Assembly: GCA_030267965.1 (NCBI GenBank)
Contig: BRYA01000528.1
Coordinates: 1-64,000 of the forward strand
Direction of reading: 5' to 3'
Source of the DNA: Triparma columacea
Taxonomy: Eukaryota > Sar > Bolidophyceae > Parmales > Triparmaceae
Length of the DNA: 64,000 nt
Shown here: one piece after another, positions 1-8,911 of the stretch
How positions within the stretch are numbered: position 1 is the stretch's first letter
How the letters are laid out: the number at the start of each line of letters is the position of its first letter
Position numbers and translations under genes: made by a program
The notes under the pieces: generated by a model
What the model saw: only the letters and a program-made list of their open reading frames with translations
What the model was told of the DNA's origin: nothing
Databases searched by the model: none

Positions 1-3000
1 CAACATTTGAAACCCAATTGACGCTACCAAACTTGCGAAAGATGCCTTAAAGTACCCATAGTTCTCATCACTCCAAAACATGTATGTTACATACACATCA
101 GTCAGCAAATCAGTCATGCTTGTGATAGCCCCAACAGTCACTCTCGCCTTCAATCCCCAAGGAACTTCCTCCAAAAGCCTGTAGCTTATTGCCTCAAGCA
201 TTGGTCTAAACCATTCATACTCCTCATCAAGCTCCTGCAAAGCAGGAAAATTTAATAGGAAGGCATCAACTGCAGCAACTGGCTGAGTATTAATTGCCAA
301 ACTCCTAGCTAAGGACTCTCCGATCTCCCTTCCATCCTTCTCCACCAGCTCTGCAGCCCTACCTTCTACCTTCCTCAACTTGCACAATTTGTTCTTGACA
401 ACAGCGCCAAGCATTGGTGTAAAAAATGTATACTTCACTGCAGCCTGTCTCAGAGCGTAGTTTTTCCTGATAAATGTCCTAGCAGCTTCCTCCTTTGTCA
501 TTCCCTTCTTCCTAAAACTCAATGCAACCAACAGTTGCTCACCCAACAACTTTCCTATTTGGTTAGGATCTAAACCTGTATAGTCTTGTGTAGTATCATT
601 CACAGCATGTGAAGCACTTAGTGCGCCTCCATTGTCCAAGCCAACACTTGCTCTCCTAATACTTGCTCTCAAAGCACCTGCCAGACCACCCTCATCTTCA
701 GCATCAACACTTGCTCTCCTAACACTCTCTCTCCTTCTAGCATCTCCAGATTCTGGAATGAATTCAACTGGTACACTGGCTCTCATTGCATCGTCTAACC
801 AATGTGGTTTCTCCTTCTTCCATTTCTCCCAGTTTGCCTCTACCCAAGCTTGAACTTCTCCCTCAATGGACTTCCAGTGGTGCCTTGATGTCTGAAAAGT
901 GTACATAGCTTTTACTTTGTCGGATCCATTTCTAAAGCTAGCAATTGTGAGGTCTTTGCTTCTCTGTAAGCTGAAAAAGGTACTCCAGTATTTTCTTTCA
1001 ATGTTTAGAAAGAATACAGCACACATAAATAGTGCGGTCGGTATCAGTACAATTGCTGGTATCTGTGCAAGTGCCAACTCGTTCTCTAAATTATCTGTGT
1101 GATCAACACTCTTAATTGCTATTGGAAGACTTCCCATTGTCAAAACTAAACCAAGTATCCAGTATATTCCTCCAACTTCATTAGGGTGTCTAAAGTGCAC
1201 AATTGATGTGAAATCTGTAATGATTTTTACTAACACCCTAGCTAGAATACTATACACTATTTCTCCTTTGCCACCGATAGAAACCCAATACCAGAAATCT
1301 CCTCTGAGGACTTTCACCATCAAGTAACAACAAAGGTCGGCTCCAATATAGAGAGAGACCCAACCACTTCCTAGGAGGCCTAAAATGACTATTGTCGTGC
1401 ATCTTAAAAGTAGCATACTGGCACTGAACAGTGTCATTGACACAAATACAATAGATCTTTTAGTTGGATTGGCAGGCACGTATCCATAAAAGTCTGGTGT
1501 CTGTTCCCTTCGAAGAGGATCAGTATCCCAATCATAACTGATACTTGCAGAGGCAAAGCCTGTTGTAAATGCTGACACTGCAACTGAAAGCCATGCTGAA
1601 GTTCCAACATCTTTGTCACTTGTTGCTATAGCCATAAGTTGGATGATCACTCCAGGGATTGCCTCAGCAAACATCTCAATCCCTTTCATAACTGTCATCT
1701 CCATCATTGGGTCAACTGCAGCCCCAACCTCTTGTTTTTCTCCCGTTGCAACCCTGTAAGCATCAACAGCAGGCTTAAATCCAATCAAAATAGGAAACCA
1801 TTCCCTTAACACCCTCTTCATCCCCAACTTTCTATTTTGACCCCAAACAACAAGCATCTGAAACCCAATTGACACTGTCAAACTTGCCAAAGAAGCCTTG
1901 AAGTACCCCCTTTGTTTCTTATCATTCCAAAACTTGTAGGTTACATAAACATCAGTCAGTAAGTCAACCATACTTGTTGCTGCTCCTACAAACACCCTTG
2001 CCTTCAAACCCCACCCAACTTCCCCCATCAACTTGTAACTGATTGTCTCCAGCATGGGCCTCAGCCACTTATACTCCAATTCAAGCTCCTGTACTGCTGG
2101 GAACTGGTGAGCCCACTCGTCCACACCATGCTTTGCTGTCAATGTCGAGGCTAATGTCAATGCTAGACTGCTGCCAATGTCCCTCCCATCCTTCTCTTCC
2201 AAACAATCCGCTTTTCCTTCAACCCTGGCAGCCGGCCGGAGTTTGTTCTCAATTACAGAACACAGTAACGGCTCCATGAAGCTGTACCTCTCAACCATCT
2301 CCTTCAGAGCCCTGTTAGCTTTGATGTATGCCTTCACAACATCCTTTTTTGGCGCCTTCTCCCTTTCTCTCACTCTCAACATCAGCTCCTCCGCTATAGT
2401 CTTGCCATCCTCTTCTGTTGTCTCTAAACTGCTAAGCAAATTATGGAAGTAGAAGGTCGCGTCTGCTACTCTTGCTAAATGTTTTTCAACAACTTTTGTT
2501 GTTGCTTTCTTATTCACTTGATTTCTAACTTCAAGGTTTGTTACCATCTCAACCTTGGTCTCCTTTTCTCCAACCTTGGTAAATCTCATTGTTGTTGCTT
2601 CAGTGGCCTTGTGTGTTATTGATAATAGTGTACCTCTCCCTCCTTTTTGGTGGTTGGTGTTGCGTCTTTGCAGAATTGACCTTTTGCCCCCCTTTGATGC
2701 TGTTTCTGCAACAGGTTCAACAGTCAGGATAAATGTGTCCTCCTCTGGTCTTAATAGCTTCAAGTTGGACAAGTATTCCCTGTCATGATGGGCAAAGTGG
2801 TGCTCACTCTCAAGCTTCTCCCTTGTCCTCACAGTCATTTCAAAGTTATTAGTCATTGTCTCAACTTTGCTCTCCGTGCCTTTGCTCTCGTTTGACAAAG
2901 CCCGGCTATCAATGTTCCAAAAATAAGCAACCGCCTCTTCCAGGGTTGATCTCATGGTAACAGTGGTCTTACCCCATCCCTTCCCTCCCCCCACTGCTTT

Positions 3001-6000
3001 GGTCGCAGAATTAGCAAAGGAAAGACTGCCAGTCTTACTTGCGCCCTCTACATCCTCCAAAGCATCATCTAATCCTTTTATGCTTGTAACTGTGAGTCTT
3101 TGCAAACTTGCTGCTACCTGCTGTCTCTTGAAGATATCAATCTCTTTGCTCTTGTCAAACTTCTTTCGCAGTGCTGAAGCTGACGATAGAAGCCCTGCAC
3201 CAAGCCTATTCATGATAGCAGTGGGTATTGGACTGTGGAGATTCACATGTGATTGCAGAGTTACTTTAGTCTGTGGAACTTTGCCCTTACACCTCAATTC
3301 TTCAAACACCCAAAATGTGTGTATAGAAGCTACAATATTACCAGGCTTGACAGGATGCGTCTTCTGTAAGTCCTCTGTGCTCTTTAGATTAATCCAAATT
3401 GTGTCTCTACCCTCTACAGTCACCTTTTGCCAGGTGATTTTAGTTCTGAACTCACGCAAAGCAAATCCAGGGATGCCTAGATCCCTTGTGGTGAAGAAGT
3501 AGAGAGAGTGGCCGTTTACCTTCTCCACTATCAATTCAACTATGCCAAGCTTTGTTAGATTATTCATTTTTGCGCGGCTGTTGAGCCTAGAAATCTCATG
3601 TGCTGTGCAATCCTCTACACTAGCATCCACAATCGTAGTTGCCACACCGCTCCCAAGACTTTCACCGTCGACATGAACTCCCTTCATCTTGACCCTCTCA
3701 TCAGGACTTTTGAGAGCATATGTTCTCAAACTTTCCTTGCACTTCATGTATAAATCCTTTCCCTTGCTGATTGCATCATTCTCCTCATCTGTATAATCTT
3801 GGGGTTCATTCTTGATGATGTGGGCAAGGGACTCCAATGCAGCTTTATCAACCTCATCATCTTTCTGGAAAGCGTCTGAAATGCTCTTCACAACTTTCAG
3901 TTGTTTTGGAACCTTTTTATCCACTAGTTTGACCGGCAGACTCCCTCCTGCATTAAACTGCTGCAAAAGTTCAATTTTACACTGTGGGATGCCACCCTCC
4001 TGAAATGTTTCTGCTTTAAACAATCCAGTTGTTGTTCCTCTGATGATTTTTCCTACCCCACCCCCGTAGTCTATATCTTCGTCTGCTGGTGTCCAAGCGA
4101 CCTCCATGGTCCTCTCTCCCTTTCTCCAAACAAATCTCTGCACAAATTCTCTATTGTGGAGGGGGAAGGGAAATTTCTTGACTGTTGCAAATAGCTTCTC
4201 GTTGGTTCTCTCCCTTTTCTTCATAATCTCTAGTCTTGCAGGGTTCCCATCCTCTCTATCAACTGCCATCCTCTCCCTACTGCAGTACTCAAAGTACCAA
4301 GCAGCAGCTTCCTCTGCAGAACAGTCAGCTGTACCAACAGCCCGACCAAGGGCAGCGCGGTGATAGCCCTTTTCTTGCTGATTGTACATGATCTCCATCT
4401 TCACTCCCTCATAAGGTGACTCAAGAGGCCTCCATCCTCCTTTGCCCTCCCCACCAAAGAGCTCCTCCAACTCCCCAAACACCTCTTTTTGGTCTTCCTC
4501 CAACTCACTCCCCTCCCTCATCCTCTCCACCAAGGCCCCCCTGACCTCAGCATCAACTTCCTTCCCTTTCCTCCTGAACTTCTTCTGCAACCTGTTGGCC
4601 TCAACAAGCTGACTCTTTGCAAGATAGTCGATTGCTTTGTCCATCACTCTCTTTTTAAGGCCTTTTAATTGAAGATTGCCAGTCTGAATGCGTGTGACTC
4701 TGCAGACATTTGGGGCAATCTCATTGATGAAGTAGACACCTGTAGTCTCTGCTAGCACAAATCCTTCCTTACTGTGGTCCTTGAAGCCTCCTCCTGGGTA
4801 CTCTGTCAGTGGCACAAAAGCCAACATGTACGAAGTCCGTTCATTCTCAAGTTTAACTTCCTTCCACACATACCAATTCTCAAATAGTCGATTGGTGGCG
4901 GCAGGGACCTTCAAGCCCAATTGATAGTGCATGCTTCTAGTTCCCTCAAAATCATTCCTGATAACCCTTGGTAAGTTCCCATTATTTTTGAAGTGCTTCT
5001 CAGATAGTGCAAATGTGTCAAGCAGAAATTCCTCTGCCAATACACCCTTTGCTGACTTGTCCACAGTAACTCCATACCCTCCCCACACCTTGTCCTCCTC
5101 TCTCCACAGGAACTTGTCAATGCCCTCCTTCAGTGTCCCCTTGATTCTTTTCCCCTTTGTGTGAACTTCCTTCTCTAGATTCTCAACCCTCTCCAACATT
5201 GCGTCTTCCTCTCTTGTCAGAGGCGGTGCCCTTGGCATGACCTCCTCCACAAAATGCACCTTTCTCCTCTCATCAATGACACCAGGCTGTCTGAACTTCT
5301 TCCTGATCTCCTCCATAATAACCTTTACTGCTGCATACGCAGCCCTGATGTCTCCCTTCTTGATTCTGCCACTGCTGCTGCCTTCAACACTAGATGTCCT
5401 TGATATTTTTTTCTTTAAGCTTTTGACTGTGCGAACATCAACTTCTGATTTCATCTCTGTTGCTCTCTCCTCTGCCTTAAGAGTTCCCACCATGGTGACT
5501 GCAGTTTGTCCAAACTCAAAGTCAGTGAAGCTGAGCTTGCCCTTGATGACACCTCGTTTGACAGTCTTGGTATTTCTTGACGCTAGAATCTCGACAAGCA
5601 TCGCAGTTGCCTCATCAGAAATGTCATCCTCGTCAAGGGGTGCCAACTCCATAGTGCTCGTCGATTCATTGGGATCAACAACCCTGACATCGAGCAGAAA
5701 TTCAACGAACGTATTCCCCCTGCCGTAGTGCTGCCAGTAGACGAGTCTATGAATGACTCCTTCCTTTTCGTCATACTCCTGGAGGGTCTTCCTTCGGAAC
5801 TTGCCCTGCTCACAATCGGTGAGGAGAAAGTCAATGATTTTGTCGCTTTCGTCGTGGAAGACACCAGCGAGCTCCATAACTTTCACATCGACGCCAATAG
5901 CTCCTCGGCGCATAACCTTCTTATCGACACCGGTAGAGTTGTCTATGAGGCCTTCAACGGCTCCTCTCTCCTCAAGAAGCTTCACAAGTTTGCCTTGCTC

Positions 6001-6123
6001 GGGTCCAAGAGCTGCGTAATCAATATCGACTGGTCCTTGCGTAGTGGAAGAGGAGTGAACGGGGCTAGAGAGGGACTCCGGGGGGTCTTTATTCCTGACG
6101 GTGTTGTCGGGATCTAATGTCAT
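1..6123 (-). CDS. Giant START-domain multi-pass membrane protein, 3' partial
   Basis: The minus-strand frame from ATG 6123-6121 is open to the left edge: 2041 codons with no stop, read in full. Three START/SRPBCC-like lipid-binding segments lie at about residues 348-480, 587-740 and 1050-1200. Each opens with the pattern seen in algal START proteins, such as AVAYFWNIDSRA in the third. A multi-pass membrane module follows at about 1300-1750, containing LLTDVYVTYKFW. A second copy of that module begins near residue 1930 (LLTDVYVTYMFW) and runs off the window. A serine/arginine-rich linker carries repeated RRASV motifs near 1800-1840. Known: START domains bind lipids or sterols. Inferred: a membrane-anchored lipid sensor or transfer protein. 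The frame is also open upstream of this ATG to about 6340 without another in-frame ATG. A possible acceptor (CTCAG before 6126, phase 0) could join the upstream micro-exons. Confidence 0.85.
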   Translation of the reverse strand, partial: MTLDPDNTVRNKDPPESLSSPVHSSSTTQGPVDIDYAALGPEQGKLVKLLEERGAVEGLIDNSTGVDKKVMRRGAIGVDVKVMELAGVFHDESDKIIDFLLTDCEQGKFRRKTLQEYDEKEGVIHRLVYWQHYGRGNTFVEFLLDVRVVDPNESTSTMELAPLDEDDISDEATAMLVEILASRNTKTVKRGVIKGKLSFTDFEFGQTAVTMVGTLKAEERATEMKSEVDVRTVKSLKKKISRTSSVEGSSSGRIKKGDIRAAYAAVKVIMEEIRKKFRQPGVIDERRKVHFVEEVMPRAPPLTREEDAMLERVENLEKEVHTKGKRIKGTLKEGIDKFLWREEDKVWGGYGVTVDKSAKGVLAEEFLLDTFALSEKHFKNNGNLPRVIRNDFEGTRSMHYQLGLKVPAATNRLFENWYVWKEVKLENERTSYMLAFVPLTEYPGGGFKDHSKEGFVLAETTGVYFINEIAPNVCRVTRIQTGNLQLKGLKKRVMDKAIDYLAKSQLVEANRLQKKFRRKGKEVDAEVRGALVERMREGSELEEDQKEVFGELEELFGGEGKGGWRPLESPYEGVKMEIMYNQQEKGYHRAALGRAVGTADCSAEEAAAWYFEYCSRERMAVDREDGNPARLEIMKKRERTNEKLFATVKKFPFPLHNREFVQRFVWRKGERTMEVAWTPADEDIDYGGGVGKIIRGTTTGLFKAETFQEGGIPQCKIELLQQFNAGGSLPVKLVDKKVPKQLKVVKSISDAFQKDDEVDKAALESLAHIIKNEPQDYTDEENDAISKGKDLYMKCKESLRTYALKSPDERVKMKGVHVDGESLGSGVATTIVDASVEDCTAHEISRLNSRAKMNNLTKLGIVELIVEKVNGHSLYFFTTRDLGIPGFALREFRTKITWQKVTVEGRDTIWINLKSTEDLQKTHPVKPGNIVASIHTFWVFEELRCKGKVPQTKVTLQSHVNLHSPIPTAIMNRLGAGLLSSASALRKKFDKSKEIDIFKRQQVAASLQRLTVTSIKGLDDALEDVEGASKTGSLSFANSATKAVGGGKGWGKTTVTMRSTLEEAVAYFWNIDSRALSNESKGTESKVETMTNNFEMTVRTREKLESEHHFAHHDREYLSNLKLLRPEEDTFILTVEPVAETASKGGKRSILQRRNTNHQKGGRGTLLSITHKATEATTMRFTKVGEKETKVEMVTNLEVRNQVNKKATTKVVEKHLARVADATFYFHNLLSSLETTEEDGKTIAEELMLRVREREKAPKKDVVKAYIKANRALKEMVERYSFMEPLLCSVIENKLRPAARVEGKADCLEEKDGRDIGSSLALTLASTLTAKHGVDEWAHQFPAVQELELEYKWLRPMLETISYKLMGEVGWGLKARVFVGAATSMVDLLTDVYVTYKFWNDKKQRGYFKASLASLTVSIGFQMLVVWGQNRKLGMKRVLREWFPILIGFKPAVDAYRVATGEKQEVGAAVDPMMEMTVMKGIEMFAEAIPGVIIQLMAIATSDKDVGTSAWLSVAVSAFTTGFASASISYDWDTDPLRREQTPDFYGYVPANPTKRSIVFVSMTLFSASMLLLRCTTIVILGLLGSGWVSLYIGADLCCYLMVKVLRGDFWYWVSIGGKGEIVYSILARVLVKIITDFTSIVHFRHPNEVGGIYWILGLVLTMGSLPIAIKSVDHTDNLENELALAQIPAIVLIPTALFMCAVFFLNIERKYWSTFFSLQRSKDLTIASFRNGSDKVKAMYTFQTSRHHWKSIEGEVQAWVEANWEKWKKEKPHWLDDAMRASVPVEFIPESGDARRRESVRRASVDAEDEGGLAGALRASIRRASVGLDNGGALSASHAVNDTTQDYTGLDPNQIGKLLGEQLLVALSFRKKGMTKEEAARTFIRKNYALRQAAVKYTFFTPMLGAVVKNKLCKLRKVEGRAAELVEKDGREIGESLARSLAINTQPVAAVDAFLLNFPALQELDEEYEWFRPMLEAISYRLLEEVPWGLKARVTVGAITSMTDLLTDVYVTYMFWSDENYGYFKASFASLVASIGFQML

Positions 6124-6454
6124 GGACTGAGAGGCAGTGGCGTGGCTGACAGTCGCAAGGACGACTGGCGTGCGGCCGGAAATCGCGCACCCGGCAGAAG
6201 GCGGTATAGCGCTTAGATTGTTCTCTCCCGCTATTCCACCGTTTAAGGGATCGTTGGAAATATCGGCGTTGAAATTTTCATATCCAGGTTGAAGATGAGG
6301 ATGGCCAGAAATTTCTGGGGGTGGTTTTGGGGGAATTTTGGTGAAAAAGGGTTAAAAAAAGGCAAAATCTGAAACTCCCTCAGAACGGCTTCGCAGCCCT
6401 CCCCTGAACGATCAAAGTACTCTACTTTTCGTCTACATGACTACGCAAACTCAC

Positions 6455-8216
6455 CTCGTCTAGCATACTCGTGACAGCTTTTAGAGACTGCGAAGGGAAC
6501 AAGATTGTTGCAAAAGTGAGATAAAAATACAAAGTTTCAATGCGCCCTCCCGCGACTCTTCAGCTCTCTCCTAGAGTATCAAATTGTCCTTTCTCTCTTC
6601 CGGCTCTCAGCGCACAACTCACCTCGTCCAGAGTCCTCATGACCATTTTCAGAGTCTGCGGTAATGGCGATTATGGTGTTTGTTATGTTAGTCAACATGA
6701 AGAGATTTCAACGTGTGCTCCTCGTTTCTGTGTAGCATATCAAGCGCCCCACGCGGTCGCTGGAGACGGAACCCATGCGGTCGCCGGAGACGGAACCCGT
6801 GCGGTCACCGAAGACGGAACCCATGCGGTCGCCATAGAAGCGCCCCATGTGTTCGCCGCAGACGGAACCCACGCGGTCGCCAGAGACGGATCCCATGCGG
6901 TTGCCGCAGACCGGCGCGCGCGCACGTGCGCCGTGGCCGCCGCCCATCCAGCTCGACGACGAGGGCCAGGCCCTCCGCGAACGGCTCCGCGCGTTCCGCA
7001 CACAGGCGGTGAGAAAAAACTACAAAGTTTCAACGCGCCCTCCCGCGACTCTCCCGCTCTCCCCTAGTGTATTAAAAAGTATTTTTACTTTTCCGGCTCT
7101 CAACACACTACTCACCTCTCCCGGCGTCTTCGTGACCATTTTTAGAGTCTGCGGTAATGGCGATTATGGCGTTTGTTAGTCAACATGAAGAGATTTCAAC
7201 GCGTACTCCTCGATTCCGTGTAGCATATCAAGCGCTCCACGCGGTCGCCAAAGACGGAAGCCATGCGGTCGCAGGAGATGGATCCCGTGCGGTTTTCGCA
7301 GACCGGTGCGCGCACGCGTGCGCCGTGGCCGCCGCCCGTCGAGCTCGACGCAAAGGGCCAGGCCCTCCACGAACGGCTCCGCACGTTCCGCACGCAGGCG
7401 GTGAGAAAAAACTACAAAGTTTCAACGCGCCCTCCCGCGACTCTTCAGCTCTACCCTAGAGTATTGAAATGTATTCTTCTTTTCCAGCTCTCAACGCACA
7501 ACTCACCTCGTCCCGCGTCCTCGTTGCTGTTTTTAGAGTCTGCGGTAATGGCGATTTTGGTGTTTGTTAGTCAACATGAAGAGATATCAACGCGTGCTCC
7601 TCGTTTCTGTGTAGCATATCAAGCGCCCCACGCGGTCGCCGGAGACGGAACCCATGCGGTCGCCACAGAAGCGCCCCATGGTGTAGCCGCAGACGGAACC
7701 CACGCGGTCGCTGGAGACGGAACCCATGCGGTCGCCGCAGACGGAACCTACGCGGTCGCTGGGGATGGATCCCACGCGGTCACCGCAGACCGGCGCGCGC
7801 GCGCATGCGCCGCGGCCGCCGCTCGTCGAGCTCGACGCCGAGGGCCAGGCCCTCCGCGAATGGCTCCACGCGTTCCGCACGCAGGCGGTGAGAAAACTAA
7901 AAGTTTCGACGCGCCCTCCCGCGACTCTCCCGCTTACTCCTAGAGTATTAAATTGTGATTACTCTCTACTGGCGCTCAACGCACAACTCACCTTGTTTGG
8001 CGTCCTCGTGGCCATTTGCAGAGTCTGCGGTAATGGCGATTTTGGTGTTTGTTAGTCAAAATGAAAAGACTTCAACATGTACTCCTACATATTGTCCCCG
8101 CTTCCCTTAAGAATATCAAGGGTCTCCGCCCCTACAACCCTCTTACACGAACTCACCTTGTCCAGCGTCCCCATGAGGTCTTTCAATTGACGAAGATGGA
8201 GTAACTTGCTTCTCAT
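6455..8216 (-). CDS. Micro-exon gene or 5' micro-exons of the START gene
   Basis: Proposed exons on the minus strand: 8216-8157 (60 nt, starts ATG with an in-frame TAG just upstream), then five 33-nt exons at 8024-7992, 7539-7507, 7148-7116, 6655-6623 and 6487-6455. Each 33-nt exon is preceded by CGCAG and followed by GTGAG, and all are phase 0. They encode 11-residue repeats: TLQMATRTPNK, TLKTATRTRDE, TLKMVTKTPGE, TLKMVMRTLDE and SLKAVTSMLDE, after an N-terminal MRSKLLHLRQLKDLMGTLDK. The pattern suggests an amphipathic helix. The intervening introns are 132, 452, 358, 460 and 135 nt and are copies of one another. After 6455 the next acceptor may be the CTCAG just before the START-protein ATG, which would make these its first exons. 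That link is inference. No known family is recognised, and a decaying duplicated exon array is also possible. Confidence 0.5.
6540..8055. repeat. Tandem exon-plus-intron repeats with a 24-bp GC-rich minisatellite
   Basis: About three and a half copies of a unit of roughly 400-490 bp. Each copy contains the 33-nt exon, the GTGAGTTGTGCGTTGAG-like donor side, a CCTCCCGCGACTCT stretch and a block of 24-bp repeats with core ACGGAACCCATGCGGTCGCC. The minisatellite has about 7 copies at 6743-6905, 3 at 7230-7300 and 8 at 7625-7790. Copy number differs between units, as expected of a variable tandem repeat. The plus strand looks protein-like here (HAVAGDGT repeats), but only because the repeat length is a multiple of three. 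Confidence 0.85.
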
Positions 8217-8911
8217 GGTCTAGATCAGGTGCTGAATGGCAGTTATCGGACATCGGGGCGTCGACCTGAAGTATATCAGTCTCCCTCGCACGCTCTTCTC
8301 TCACTCCTCGGGATTCATTTTCCGTGTCCAATTGCTGTTAGCTCAACTCTCGGCGGGATTTAGAATCTGTGGTGGCATGCGTACGTTTGGTGAGAGTGAG
8401 AATACTGCCGGTCTCGTCCCATACTTGAGAGAGATGTTGCCCTCGATCACTCAAGCCGGCATTTAGGCCCCTTCTGAGAATCCAACACACCCACGCCAGG
8501 TCCATCGCTGCCTCAGGAACTTTTGTTGCCACTTCTGTTGATTTGCGCCTCCTCCGCCCCACCGGCGCCCATATGCTTCCCTTCATCCTCCCCAACAACC
8601 TACCTGCCCAGCACTTGTCTTGTATCCCCACTCCTTCAAGGTCTTAGAAAAACAGCTGTCCCGATGTTGATTGTATTTCGTTGTACGCCAACAGTTTTGA
8701 GTGCTCCCAAAGCTTCTCTTACGTTTCTCGGGCACAATCTCTCGATCGTTGTCTATTTGATTAATAAGATAGGGAGGGGAGACGAGGAGACTACTGGCTT
8801 GAACCTCGGATGAACTACTGGGGTTGATGGCCAAAGATAGGGATCCCTACTCTCTCTTATTAAAATAGTAAATTATAAGAACATTGATTTATAACTCAAA
8901 GAAGTCCCGTA
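8217..8911. other. Intergenic region, no supported gene
   Basis: About 700 bp between the micro-exon start and the zinc-finger gene's stop. Short open frames exist on both strands (for example 8338-8631 minus), but none resembles a family or has a convincing splice context. It should hold the promoter and 5' leader of the minus-strand micro-exon transcript. Confidence 0.5.

Noticed and set aside
2954..3502. Plus-strand frames inside the START gene
   Set aside because: The minus strand is open without a stop for 2041 codons and encodes recognisable domains; the plus frames are shadows.
6540..7943. Plus-strand HAVAGDGT-repeat proteins
   Set aside because: The frames exist only because the minisatellite unit is a multiple of three; the minus-strand exon signals are more coherent.
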